DNA from: an uncultured Eubacteriales bacterium
GTDB lineage: Bacteria; Bacillota; Clostridia; Lachnospirales; CAG-274
Direction of reading: 5' to 3'
DNA length: 38,583 nt
Assembly (NCBI GenBank): GCA_902496345.1
Contig: CABVAP010000010.1
Location: 1 to 38,583 of the forward strand
The position numbers and the translations under genes are program-made. A model generated the notes under the pieces. It ran no database searches and was not told where the DNA came from. It saw only the letters and a program-made list of their open reading frames with translations. This document shows, in pieces, positions 16,624 to 25,491 of the stretch. Numbering within the stretch: the stretch's first letter is position 1; every line of letters starts with the position of its first letter.

Positions 16624-17433
16624 ATGATTAAACATACTAACGGAAATTTAGTTTATTTTACTTTTGAAAAATTTGATAATACTGGTCTTGTTTCTCATTG
16701 TTTCTCAACTAGAAAAGGTGGGGTTTCTACAGGCTGTTTTGAATCTTTGAACTTACATTTTAGAGAGGACAAGTCGGAAAACGTTATTGAAAACTACAAA
16801 ATATTATGCAGTGCTATTGGTGTTGATTACAATGATGTTGTTTTTTCAAAACAAATTCACAGTGATACAATATACACTGTTTCACAAAATGACAGAGGTA
16901 AGGGGCTTTTGAGGGAAAGTGATATTGAAGACGCTGACGGTCTTATCACCAATGAAAAAAATATTGTGCTTACCACTTTTTATGCAGACTGTGTTCCTAT
17001 ATATTTCCTTGACCCTATTAAGAAAGTTATCTGTATGGCTCATTCCGGTTGGAAAGGAACTGTTTTACAAATAGGTGCAAAGGCTATTTCTAAAATGGAA
17101 AAAGACTATGGCTCTGATAGAAAAAATATTTTAGTCGGAATTGGTCCGTCTATCAAAAAATGTTGCTTTGAAGTTGAATATCCTGTTGTTGCTGAATTTG
17201 AAAGTAATATTGATTTTGCTAAAAATTTTATAACAAAGGATATGCAGAAAGAGGGCAAGTTTAAAATAGATTTACAGGGAATTATAGAAAAAACTCTTAC
17301 ATCTGTTGGTGTTTTACCTGAAAATATTGAAAATTCTAATATATGTACAAAGTGCAACCCTGATTTGTTCTATTCTCACAGAAATATGGGTGCTGAAAGA
17401 GGCAGTCTCGCTGGTCTTATTGCATTAAAGTAA
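16624..17433 (+). CDS. pgeF: Peptidoglycan editing factor PgeF (YfiH/laccase-domain family)
   Basis: 269 residues. The Zn/Cu-site residues of the family are visible: H79 in KQIHSDT, C123 in YADCVPI, and H140 in MAHSGWKGT. GIGPSIKKCCFEV and the C-terminal SHRNMGAERGSLAGLI are also diagnostic. Homologues remove mis-incorporated amino acids from peptidoglycan precursors, and purine nucleoside phosphorylase/adenosine deaminase activity has been reported, so the name is provisional. Often annotated as polyphenol oxidase. It starts 15 bp after yraN. Confidence 0.9.
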   Translation: MIKHTNGNLVYFTFEKFDNTGLVSHCFSTRKGGVSTGCFESLNLHFREDKSENVIENYKILCSAIGVDYNDVVFSKQIHSDTIYTVSQNDRGKGLLRESDIEDADGLITNEKNIVLTTFYADCVPIYFLDPIKKVICMAHSGWKGTVLQIGAKAISKMEKDYGSDRKNILVGIGPSIKKCCFEVEYPVVAEFESNIDFAKNFITKDMQKEGKFKIDLQGIIEKTLTSVGVLPENIENSNICTKCNPDLFYSHRNMGAERGSLAGLIALK

Positions 17434-17451
17434 AAATTGGAGTTGTTAAGT

Positions 17452-18765
17452 TTGAAAAAAGAACAAAACATTATTTTTAAAGTTGAAAGTGGAAGTATCG
17501 CCGAAGAAGTCGGTATTGAGGTCGGCGATATTCTACTTGATATAAACGGTAGCGAAATCAAAGACGTTTTTGATTATCGTTATTTAATTCAAGACGAATA
17601 TCTTGAGGTCGGTATCCAAAAGCCTGATGGCGAAGAGTGGGTACTTGAAATTGAAAAAGAAGAATATGAAGATTTGGGCATTGTCTTTGAAAGAGGTCTT
17701 ATGGACAAAGCTAGAAGTTGTTCTAACAAATGTATTTTTTGTTTTATCGACCAACTTCCTAAAGGTATGAGAGATACTCTTTATTTTAAAGATGATGACA
17801 CTAGACTTTCTTTCCTTCAAGGGAATTACGTAAGTCTTACAAATATGAAAGAAGAAGATATTGACAGACTTATTTTTTATCACCTCTCTCCTATAAACAT
17901 TTCTGTTCATACGACTGACCCGGAACTTAGAAAGTTTATGCTCAAAAATCCTAATTCTGTTAAAATTATGGAATATATTAAGAAATTTTATGATGCCGGT
18001 ATTGAGATGAATTTTCAAATTGTTCTTTGCAAGGGTGTTAATGACGGAAAATATCTCGAAAAATCTATCTGGGATTTGAGTGAGTTTTATTGTGAAGGTG
18101 GTAGTTTGTCAGTTGTTCCTTTCGGTATGACAAAATTCCGTGACAAACTTGAACAAATTGAACTCTTTGACAAAAATGATTGTTGTGATATAATTGATAA
18201 AGTGGAAGAAATTCAAAAAGAACTTGAACAAAAAATCGGTACTAAATTTGTTTTTCTATCTGATGAGTTTTATTTGAGAGCTGAAAGAGAACTCCCTAAT
18301 TCTGATTTTTATGAGGGATTTTCTCAACTTGAAGACGGTGTCGGTATGATTAGTTTAATGAGAGATGAGTTTACCGATTATCTTAATTCTATTGAGGCTG
18401 ACGAAAAAGAGAGAGTTGTTTCTATTGCCACTGGTGCAGCTTCTTACAAATTTATCTTAAGTTTGACTAATCAATTGACTAAAAAGTTTAAGTATACTAA
18501 AATAAACGTATACGAAATTAAAAATGATTTCTTTGGGCATACAATAACGGTTTCTGGTCTTTTGACAGGTAGAGATATAATAAACCAACTATCAGGAAAA
18601 GAACTCGGAAGTTTGTTGCTTATACCTGAAAACGCTTTTAGGTCCGGTGAAGATGTTATGCTTGATGATATTCATATAAAAGACTTAGAAAAAAAACTTA
18701 ATTGTAAAATTAAAAAATCAAGCTCTGACGGAGCTACATTTATTGAAAATATTTTAAGTGTTTAA
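17452..18765 (+). CDS. DUF512 protein: PDZ plus radical SAM-type Fe-S domain
   Basis: 437 residues from TTG 17452, chosen because TTGGAG lies 9 bp upstream; an in-frame TTG at 17437 overlaps that site. An N-terminal PDZ-like domain (about residues 1-60, SGSIAEEVGIEVGDILLDINGSE) is followed by a cluster-binding CxxxCxxC (C90, C94, C97 in CSNKCIFCF), a radical-SAM-like barrel, and the DUF512 C-terminal domain. The gene is conserved next to der in Clostridia. The reaction is unknown. Confidence 0.9.
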   Translation: MKKEQNIIFKVESGSIAEEVGIEVGDILLDINGSEIKDVFDYRYLIQDEYLEVGIQKPDGEEWVLEIEKEEYEDLGIVFERGLMDKARSCSNKCIFCFIDQLPKGMRDTLYFKDDDTRLSFLQGNYVSLTNMKEEDIDRLIFYHLSPINISVHTTDPELRKFMLKNPNSVKIMEYIKKFYDAGIEMNFQIVLCKGVNDGKYLEKSIWDLSEFYCEGGSLSVVPFGMTKFRDKLEQIELFDKNDCCDIIDKVEEIQKELEQKIGTKFVFLSDEFYLRAERELPNSDFYEGFSQLEDGVGMISLMRDEFTDYLNSIEADEKERVVSIATGAASYKFILSLTNQLTKKFKYTKINVYEIKNDFFGHTITVSGLLTGRDIINQLSGKELGSLLLIPENAFRSGEDVMLDDIHIKDLEKKLNCKIKKSSSDGATFIENILSV

Positions 18766-18782
18766 TTATAGGAGGATATATA

Positions 18783-20102
18783 ATGGCTAAACCTATCGTT
18801 GCAGTTGTTGGACGACCGAATGTCGGAAAATCAACTCTTTTTAATAAAATATCTGGCGAAAGAATTTCTATCGTTGAAGATACACCCGGTGTTACTAGGG
18901 ACAGAATTTATGCAGAGGCTGAATGGCTTAACCATAAATTTACCCTTATTGACACCGGTGGTCTTGAGCCTGAAACAGATGACCTTATTTTAAAACAGAT
19001 GTATGCACAGGCTGAAATCGCTATGGAAATGGCTGACGTTATTTTATTTGTTGTTGATGTTAAAACTGGTGTTACTGATACAGATATGCAAGTTGCTAAC
19101 ATTTTAAGAAAGACAAAGAAACCTATTGTTCTTGCTGTAAACAAGGTTGATGACCTTAGAAAGTACAGTATGGACGTTTATGAGTTCTATTCTCTTGGTC
19201 TTGGTGACCCTTGGGGCGTTTCTGCCGGTCAGGGTCTTGGTCTTGGTGATTTACTCGATGAAGTTGTTAAGCATTTCCCTGATGATAGTGACAATGAAGA
19301 AGATGACGACACAATAAAGGTTGCTATAATCGGTAAACCTAATGTTGGTAAATCTTCTCTTATAAACAAAATTCTTGGCGAAAACAGAGTTATCGTAAGT
19401 GATGTTGCCGGTACTACAAGAGATGCTATTGATTCTTACTATGAGGCAGACGGTCAAAAATATATTTTTATTGATACTGCCGGAATGAGAAGAAAAAGCA
19501 AAATTAAAGAAAATATTGAAAAATACAGTATTATTAGAGCTGTTGCTGCTGTTGAAAGAGCTGACGTCTGTATACTTATGATTAACGCAGAAGAGGGTAT
19601 TACCGACCAAGATACTAAAATCGCCGGTATAGCTCACGAAAACGGTAAGGCTTGTATTATTGTTGTCAATAAGTGGGATTTGATTGAAAAAGACAACAAG
19701 ACTATGAACAAGTTTATTAAAGATATTGAAAAAGAACTTAAATATATGCCTTATGCTCCAACATTGTTTATATCTGCACAGACAGGTCAACGTGTGCATA
19801 AACTTTTTGGTATGATTAAAGCAGTTTACGAAAACAATGCTAAAAGAGTTTCAACAGGACTTTTAAATGATGTTCTCATTGAGGCTATGGCACTTAATCA
19901 GCCTCCTGCCGAAAAAGGTAAACCTTTGAAAATTTACTATATTACTCAAGTTTCTGTTAAACCTCCAACTTTTGTTTTATTCGTAAATGATGCTGAACTT
20001 TTACATTTTTCTTATAAACGTTACATTGAAAATCAATTGCGTCAAGCCTTTGGATTTGACGGAACGCCTATTCACTTTATTGCACGAAACAGAAAAGATT
20101 GA
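18783..20102 (+). CDS. der: Ribosome biogenesis GTPase Der (EngA)
   Basis: A tandem-G-domain GTPase needed for 50S subunit maturation; 439 residues. The first domain shows GRPNVGKST at residues 10-18 and DTGGLE; the second shows GKPNVGKSS near 184 and DTAGMRRKSK, with NKWDLI as G4. The C-terminal KH-like domain includes KPPTFVLFVND and SYKRYIENQLRQAFGF. AGGAGG precedes the ATG and the gene is 17 bp after DUF512. A short acidic linker (SDNEEDDDT) joins the G domains. Confidence 0.98.
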   Translation: MAKPIVAVVGRPNVGKSTLFNKISGERISIVEDTPGVTRDRIYAEAEWLNHKFTLIDTGGLEPETDDLILKQMYAQAEIAMEMADVILFVVDVKTGVTDTDMQVANILRKTKKPIVLAVNKVDDLRKYSMDVYEFYSLGLGDPWGVSAGQGLGLGDLLDEVVKHFPDDSDNEEDDDTIKVAIIGKPNVGKSSLINKILGENRVIVSDVAGTTRDAIDSYYEADGQKYIFIDTAGMRRKSKIKENIEKYSIIRAVAAVERADVCILMINAEEGITDQDTKIAGIAHENGKACIIVVNKWDLIEKDNKTMNKFIKDIEKELKYMPYAPTLFISAQTGQRVHKLFGMIKAVYENNAKRVSTGLLNDVLIEAMALNQPPAEKGKPLKIYYITQVSVKPPTFVLFVNDAELLHFSYKRYIENQLRQAFGFDGTPIHFIARNRKD

Positions 20103-20130
20103 TTTTTTTGAAAGGACGTGATTTTCAAAA

Positions 20131-20772
20131 ATGGAGAGATTAATTTGTCTTGTTATCGGTTATGTAATCGGTTGTATTCAAACTGCTTATATAGTCGGTA
20201 AGCTTATGGGAAAAATAGATATAAGAGATTTTGGAAGTGGAAATGCCGGTACAACAAATGTTACCAGAGTTCTTGGTGCAAAAGCCGGAATTATCGTTTT
20301 TATATCCGATATTATGAAAGCTGTTGTTGCATATATTATTTGTGCTTTAATATTTGAACAGGGCAACGTTGTATCCGACAACTCTGTTATACCTTATGGA
20401 ATATATGCAGGTGTTGGCGTTATCCTCGGTCACGATTTCCCTTTCTATCTTAAGTTTAAAGGTGGAAAAGGAATTGCGTCAACGCTTGGACTTATTTTAT
20501 GCATTGACTGGCGTGTTGCTTTGACTACTTATGTCTTTGGACTTGCTGTTGTCATTGCTAAAAAATATATTTCTTTATGTTCGCTTGTTATGGTTGTTGT
20601 TGCTCCTGTTTCTATGGTATTATACAGCACATTATTACAAAAGCCGGTAAACACAGAGGCAGTTGCACTTATGTCAGCTATTGGCATTTTAGCATATTAT
20701 CAGCATATACCTAATATAAAAAGACTTATTAGAGGTGAAGAAAATAAGTTTAGTATCAAAAAAAATAAATAG
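20131..20772 (+). CDS. plsY: Glycerol-3-phosphate acyltransferase PlsY
   Basis: An integral membrane enzyme that acylates glycerol 3-phosphate using acyl-phosphate, the first step of phospholipid synthesis. 213 residues, multiple hydrophobic helices, and the family motifs GSGNAGTTNVTRVLG and GHDFPFYLKFKGGKGIAS. AAAGGACGTG precedes the ATG. It sits between der and gpsA; GpsA makes its glycerol 3-phosphate substrate, so the two work in sequence. Confidence 0.97.
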   Translation: MERLICLVIGYVIGCIQTAYIVGKLMGKIDIRDFGSGNAGTTNVTRVLGAKAGIIVFISDIMKAVVAYIICALIFEQGNVVSDNSVIPYGIYAGVGVILGHDFPFYLKFKGGKGIASTLGLILCIDWRVALTTYVFGLAVVIAKKYISLCSLVMVVVAPVSMVLYSTLLQKPVNTEAVALMSAIGILAYYQHIPNIKRLIRGEENKFSIKKNK

Positions 20773-20784
20773 GAGGTATTTGCT

Positions 20785-21780
20785 ATGAGCAAAATTTCTG
20801 TAATTGGTTCTGGAAGTTGGGGAACAGCCATTGCTATACTACTTAGCAAAAATGGCAACGATGTTGTTTTATGGTCACGAGGAAAAGAAAAGGCTGAAAA
20901 AATAGCTCAAGATAGGGAGAATAAAGAGTATCTTCCGGACATTAAACTTCCAGATAACATAAAAGTTACTTACATAGATGAAGATGTTAAAAATTCTGAT
21001 ATGATTATTTTAGCTGTTCCGTCTAAAGCTGTTCGAGAAACATCAAAGAAATTTTTACCTTATTTTTCAGAAAATCAAATAATCGTTAATCTTGCAAAAG
21101 GTATTGAAGAGGGTTCTCTTTTACGACTTTCTGAAGTTATAAAAGAGGTTGTTCCTTTCTGTAGAGTCGGTGTTTTATCTGGTCCAAGCCACGCAGAAGA
21201 AGTTGGAAAAGGTCTTGTTGCCGCCTGTGTCGCAGCATCTGAAGATATTGAAGTTGCTGAGGAAATACAAAAGGTGTTTATGTCACCAACATTTAGAGTT
21301 TATACAAACACAGATATTATTGGGGTTGAAATTGGCGGAGCTATGAAAAATCTTATTGCTCTTGCTGCAGGTATTTCTGACGGTGTCGGCTTTGGGGATA
21401 ACTCTAAAGCTGCACTTATGACAAGAGGTATTGTTGAAATATCAAGACTTGGCGTTGCTATGGGAGGTAAAGCTGAAACTTTTTCCGGTTTATCCGGTAT
21501 AGGTGACTTAATTGTTACCTGTACAAGCAAGCACAGCCGAAACAGAATGGCTGGTATACTGCTTGGAAAAGGGAAAACACTTGAAGAAACACTTAAAGAG
21601 GTTCATATGGTTGTTGAGGGGGTAAATACTGCCAAAGCAGCTTATGATTTGTCTGTTAAATATAACGTTGATATGCCTATTACAAAGGAAATATATGACG
21701 TTCTGTTTTGCGGACAAGATACAAAACAGGCAGTTGTTAATCTTATGACAAGAGATAAAACTGCTGAAATAAAAAAATGA
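20785..21780 (+). CDS. gpsA: NAD(P)-dependent glycerol-3-phosphate dehydrogenase
   Basis: Reduces dihydroxyacetone phosphate to glycerol 3-phosphate for phospholipids. 331 residues, with the N-terminal Rossmann motif GSGSWGTAIA at about residues 7-16, LSGPSHAEEVGKG, and the catalytic-region block GGAMKNLIALAAGISDG. AGGAGG precedes the ATG, 12 bp after plsY. In many Clostridia spoIVA follows; here the next gene is a GH43 glycosidase. Confidence 0.97.
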   Translation: MSKISVIGSGSWGTAIAILLSKNGNDVVLWSRGKEKAEKIAQDRENKEYLPDIKLPDNIKVTYIDEDVKNSDMIILAVPSKAVRETSKKFLPYFSENQIIVNLAKGIEEGSLLRLSEVIKEVVPFCRVGVLSGPSHAEEVGKGLVAACVAASEDIEVAEEIQKVFMSPTFRVYTNTDIIGVEIGGAMKNLIALAAGISDGVGFGDNSKAALMTRGIVEISRLGVAMGGKAETFSGLSGIGDLIVTCTSKHSRNRMAGILLGKGKTLEETLKEVHMVVEGVNTAKAAYDLSVKYNVDMPITKEIYDVLFCGQDTKQAVVNLMTRDKTAEIKK

Positions 21781-21810
21781 CATTACTAATGATTTTAGGA
21801 GGATTTAACA

Positions 21811-23376
21811 ATGTACAAAGATGTTAAAGGCAAATGGGTCGCTGACCTTGGTAATGGAAATTACAAAAATCCTATTTTATTCGCTGATTACTCTGACCCT
21901 GACGTTATACGTGTTGGTGATGATTTCTTTATGGTATCTTCATCATTTACATATTTCCCAGGTATGCCGGTTTTACACTCTAAAGACCTTGTAAACTGGA
22001 AAGTTATTAGCCACGCTGTTGAAAAAATGCCTTTTGAATGCTATGACAAACCTCAACACGGTAAAGGTATCTGGGCACCAAGTATCAGACACCACGACGG
22101 TAAATTCTGGGTTTACTTTGGTGACCCTGACAAAGGTATCTTTATGGCTAACACAACTGACCCATTTGGTAAATGGAATGATGTTGTTTGCGTTAAAGAG
22201 GCTTATGGCTGGATTGACCCTTGCCCAATCTGGGACGATGACGGACGTGCTTATCTTGTTCACGCTTTTGCTAAAAGCCGTTGTGGTTTCAAAAGTAGAC
22301 TTGCTGTAAGCGAAATGGCTCCAGACGGTACTAAACTTATCGGTGAAGATAAAATGGTATTTGACGGTAGAATTAATCACCCTACTATCGAAGGTCCTAA
22401 GTTCTATAAAAAAGACGGTTTCTACTATATTCTTGCCCCTGCCGGTGGTGTTAGAACTGGTTGGCAAATGGCTGCTCGTTCTAAAAATATATATGGACCT
22501 TATGAACACAAAATTATTATGCACCAAGGTGACACACCTATTAACGGACCTCACCAAGGTGGTCTTGTTGACCTTGAAAACGGTGAAAGCTGGTTTATCC
22601 ATTTCCAAGATATAAACGCTTATGGTCGTGTTGCTCACTTACAGCCTGCTAGATGGGTTGACGGTTGGCCTTTAATTGGTGTTGATAGCAACAATGATTT
22701 TGTTGGTGAACCTGTTCTTGAATACAAAAAACCAACTGTAAACTGTGAAACTGAAATCTGTACTCCAGATACTTCTGACGATTTCTCCGGTAAAGAACTT
22801 GGTCTTCAATGGCAATGGCAAGCTCACGCTAATGAAAAATATTATGAACTTGCTAACAATGAACTTAAATTATTCGCAATGCCTGTTACTGACGAAAATG
22901 GGGAAGAGGGATTTGTTTCTGACGCTCCTAACCTCCTTTCTCAACTTATTCAAGCTCCTAATTTTGAAGCTGTTACAAAAGTTAAACTTGACCTTGTTGA
23001 AGATGGTGACACTGCCGGTCTTACTATTACAGGTGGAAATTACTACTGTATAAGAGTTGAAAACTGTGACGGTAAATTTGTTATCAAACAAACTAACTAC
23101 GAACACAGTTACCCTGAACACAAAGAAAAAATTACAGCTACTAAAGAAATTGAAAAAGTTTCTGAAATTTATCTTAAAGCTGTTATGGAATATAACGCTC
23201 AAACAGATTTCTACTATAGCTTTGACGGTGTTAAGTATGAAAAACTTGGTGATAGGGTAGAATATATTGTATCAAGAAAAAGCTGGGTTGGCGGAAGAAT
23301 TGGTTTATTCTGTATGAACAACAAAGGCAAAGACAGCAAAGGCTCTGCTACTTTTGAGTACATAGACATTCAGTAA
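21811..23376 (+). CDS. GH43 family glycosidase (beta-xylosidase/arabinofuranosidase type)
   Basis: 521 residues. An N-terminal five-bladed propeller carries the GH43 catalytic triad: D29 (SDPDV, base), D136 (IDPCP, pKa modulator) and E194 (IEGP, acid). A C-terminal beta-sandwich of about 190 residues (from DDFSGKELGLQWQWQ) matches the accessory domain of xylosidase-type subfamilies. No signal peptide, so it should cleave imported xylan or arabinan oligosaccharides. It starts 30 bp after gpsA with AGGAGG and no promoter in the gap, so it seems co-transcribed with gpsA, an unusual setting for a sugar hydrolase. Exact substrate cannot be set from sequence. Confidence 0.9.
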   Translation: MYKDVKGKWVADLGNGNYKNPILFADYSDPDVIRVGDDFFMVSSSFTYFPGMPVLHSKDLVNWKVISHAVEKMPFECYDKPQHGKGIWAPSIRHHDGKFWVYFGDPDKGIFMANTTDPFGKWNDVVCVKEAYGWIDPCPIWDDDGRAYLVHAFAKSRCGFKSRLAVSEMAPDGTKLIGEDKMVFDGRINHPTIEGPKFYKKDGFYYILAPAGGVRTGWQMAARSKNIYGPYEHKIIMHQGDTPINGPHQGGLVDLENGESWFIHFQDINAYGRVAHLQPARWVDGWPLIGVDSNNDFVGEPVLEYKKPTVNCETEICTPDTSDDFSGKELGLQWQWQAHANEKYYELANNELKLFAMPVTDENGEEGFVSDAPNLLSQLIQAPNFEAVTKVKLDLVEDGDTAGLTITGGNYYCIRVENCDGKFVIKQTNYEHSYPEHKEKITATKEIEKVSEIYLKAVMEYNAQTDFYYSFDGVKYEKLGDRVEYIVSRKSWVGGRIGLFCMNNKGKDSKGSATFEYIDIQ

Positions 23377-23388
23377 TTGAAAATTTTG

Positions 23389-23469
23389 ACCTTGGGCTTT
23401 CTATATCTGACAACAAATAATGATTTTTGCAAAAATTGGTTTAGTTGTTGACTTTGGTTAGCCCAAGGT
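23389..23469 (+). other. Long-loop inverted repeat after the GH43 gene
   Basis: Perfect 10-bp arms (ACCTTGGGCT 23389-23398, AGCCCAAGGT 23460-23469) enclose 61 nt that can form an inner ACAAC/GTTGT stem and a TTTTTGCAAAAA palindrome. It is followed by TTTTA and could end GH43 transcription. The right arm lies inside the next gene's promoter spacer. Confidence 0.55.
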
Positions 23470-23477
23470 TTTATAGA
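23448..23477 (+). promoter_or_regulatory. Probable promoter of the DUF2953-gerW unit
   Basis: TTGACT at 23448-23453 and TATAGA at 23472-23477 are separated by 18 bp, about 35 bp before the TTG start at 23512. The spacer contains the right arm of the long-loop inverted repeat. Confidence 0.5.
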
Positions 23478-23511
23478 TACAAATATAAATTTATTTTTGG
23501 GAGTTGGAGTA

Positions 23512-24402
23512 TTGGAAATTCTATCTGTTTTTCTGGCGATATTAGAATTTATAGGAATTGCTTTACTCGTTATTTTGGGAATTTTAATTGTTTTGATTTG
23601 TCTTATTCTTTTTGGTGGAATTAGATACTATCTATTTTTTGAAAAAAAAGATAGCTTATATGTTGATATAAAAATTAGTTTTTTGTGGTTTATGAAATTT
23701 GTGTATGTCTATAATCCAGAAGATGAGAAAAGACAACGTTTTTTGAAAGTTTTCTTTTTCAAGTTCTTTGACAGAAATGCTAAAAAGAAAGATAAAAAGA
23801 CAAAAAATAAGAAAAAGGAAAAACTTGTTTCAGAAAATGATACAAGCTCAAAAGAGGTTGATTTAAGTTTTTTTGAAAATGAAAATGTTGATAATAATTC
23901 AAGTTGTGATAATGTCAACGATATTGACGGCTTAAAGACTGATAAAGTTGATTTTCAAACCGATAAACAACATAACGTTGATGAGGAAACAGAAAATAGT
24001 TCTAGTTCATCTTATGATATGAATAAGTTTATAAATATTGTCAAAAATATTTTTGTTAGAATTAAAGCTTTTGTAAAATACCCTCAAAAAGGTGACATTA
24101 TAAAATATAGCATTGAATATTTAAAGGCTTTAATTTTAGCTATTAACCCTAAAAAATTTGAATTGTGTGGGGTTATTGGCCTTGGTGACCCTGCTAGCAC
24201 AGGGCAGTTTATAGGATTTATATCTATCATTTCAGAATTTTTGCCATTTGAAACATATATAAGTGGGGACTTTGAAAATGAGGTCTTTGAGGGAAGTGTC
24301 ATTACAAAAGGTAAAACTAACGTTTTTAAAATTGCTTATCCAACATTGAAATATATTTTTAAAGAGCCTATATGGCGAATACTTAAAGAAAAATTTAGTT
24401 AA
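23512..24402 (+). CDS. DUF2953 membrane-anchored protein (YtfI-like)
   Basis: 296 residues from TTG 23512, with GGGAG 8 bp upstream; the earlier TTG at 23497 has no site. One N-terminal transmembrane helix (about residues 5-38) is followed by a soluble domain, a very charged Lys/Asp/Ser-rich linker (about 85-170), and a conserved C-terminal block (FELCGVIGLGDPASTGQFIGF). Its place directly before gerW mirrors ytfI-ytfJ in Bacillus, so a sporulation role is likely but unproven. Confidence 0.8.
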   Translation: MEILSVFLAILEFIGIALLVILGILIVLICLILFGGIRYYLFFEKKDSLYVDIKISFLWFMKFVYVYNPEDEKRQRFLKVFFFKFFDRNAKKKDKKTKNKKKEKLVSENDTSSKEVDLSFFENENVDNNSSCDNVNDIDGLKTDKVDFQTDKQHNVDEETENSSSSSYDMNKFINIVKNIFVRIKAFVKYPQKGDIIKYSIEYLKALILAINPKKFELCGVIGLGDPASTGQFIGFISIISEFLPFETYISGDFENEVFEGSVITKGKTNVFKIAYPTLKYIFKEPIWRILKEKFS

Positions 24403-24441
24403 TTAATCAGTAATATAAAAAGAAAGGGTGGATTTTAAAAA

Positions 24442-24843
24442 ATGGGCGAAGCTTTAAACTCTAATCTTAATGCTTTATTTGGTAAGTTGCAAGATTTTAT
24501 CTCTACTAAAACGGTTGTTGGTGACCCTATTACTATTGGCGAGGTTACATTAGTACCTCTTATTGATGTTTCATTTGGTATGGGTGCTGGTGGCTCTGGC
24601 AATAAGGAAGAAAAGGCACATAAATCTAAAGACGCTGGTGGGGTTGGTGCTAAAATTACACCATCTGCTATACTTGTTATACAAAATGGTACGGTGCAAC
24701 TTGTTAATGTTAAAAATACTGGAAGTGTTGACAAACTTTTGAATATGGTTCCAGGTATTCTTTCTAAATTTAATTTTGATTTCTTTAAAAACGAAGAAAC
24801 TAACGAAGATGAAGAAGTCGAAAATGAAAATACTGAAAATTAA
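24442..24843 (+). CDS. gerW: GerW family sporulation protein (YtfJ)
   Basis: A 133-residue spore protein. Features are TVVGDPITIGEVTLVPL near the N-terminus, a Gly-rich loop (GMGAGGSG), VGAKITPSAILVI, and an acidic tail (NEETNEDEEVENENTEN). In Bacillus GerW is forespore-made and needed for normal germination with some germinants; the mechanism is unknown. AGAAAGGGTGG precedes the ATG, 39 bp after DUF2953. Confidence 0.93.
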   Translation: MGEALNSNLNALFGKLQDFISTKTVVGDPITIGEVTLVPLIDVSFGMGAGGSGNKEEKAHKSKDAGGVGAKITPSAILVIQNGTVQLVNVKNTGSVDKLLNMVPGILSKFNFDFFKNEETNEDEEVENENTEN

Positions 24844-24879
24844 ATTTTGACATAACTTTTGTTTTGGAGGATTTTTACT

Positions 24880-25422
24880 ATGGAAGACACCTATGTTGAA
24901 CAAATTGTTAAAAAAGAAGAAAGCAAAAAGGATACTATGAAAAGATTTTTGATTGTTGGTATCGCTTGTGTTCTTTCTATGTTTTTTGTGATTGTGTTCG
25001 CTAATATACCAGAAGTTGACGGGGTCAAGAGTAGCCCTATTCAAGCTATTCCTTTTATTATCGTTATTGGAATCGTATGTAATATATTTTTTAAAAGATT
25101 AAATAAAGAATATGAGTATATGTTTACAAACGGTACTTTGGACATCGATTGTATTTACAACAAATCTAAAAGGAAAAATGTTTTTTCTGTACACGTTTCT
25201 GAATTTATCGTTATGGCTCATATTGATGACAAAGAACATTTGGCTGGTTTTTCTGCTGTTCCTACAAGAGATTTTTCAAGTGGTGAAATATTTGGAAATA
25301 CATATATGGTTATTACTTACTACAATCAGGAAAAAGTTAAATTTATTATTGAGCCAAATGAAAAACTTTTAAATGCTATAAAAAAATATATCGAACCGAC
25401 AAAATTATACTTAAAAAAATAA
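24880..25422 (+). CDS. Two-TM membrane protein, DUF6106-like
   Basis: 180 residues from ATG 24880, with TTGGAGG upstream; an in-frame ATG at 24859 overlaps that ribosome site. Two transmembrane helices (about residues 22-41 and 54-70) are followed by a soluble domain (YMFTNGTLDIDCIYNKSKRKNVF and IEPNEKLLNAIKKYIEP). It resembles conserved Clostridia proteins that I associate with DUF6106, from memory. It is 36 bp after gerW and ends just before the guaA promoter. Function unknown. Confidence 0.75.
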   Translation: MEDTYVEQIVKKEESKKDTMKRFLIVGIACVLSMFFVIVFANIPEVDGVKSSPIQAIPFIIVIGIVCNIFFKRLNKEYEYMFTNGTLDIDCIYNKSKRKNVFSVHVSEFIVMAHIDDKEHLAGFSAVPTRDFSSGEIFGNTYMVITYYNQEKVKFIIEPNEKLLNAIKKYIEPTKLYLKK

Positions 25423-25427
25423 TTTTC

Positions 25428-25456
25428 TTGCTATAAAACAAAATTAGTTATATAAT
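25428..25456 (+). promoter_or_regulatory. Sigma-A promoter of guaA
   Basis: TTGCTA at 25428-25433 and TATAAT at 25451-25456 are 17 bp apart. The expected transcript start near 25463 leaves about 30 nt of leader, too short for a guanine riboswitch. Confidence 0.75.
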
Positions 25457-25491
25457 TATCTTATTAGTTATTTTATTTATGGAGGGCTTTT

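Noticed and set aside
25457..25491. Guanine riboswitch ahead of guaA
   Set aside because: Only about 30 nt lie between promoter and ribosome site and no aptamer fold is present.
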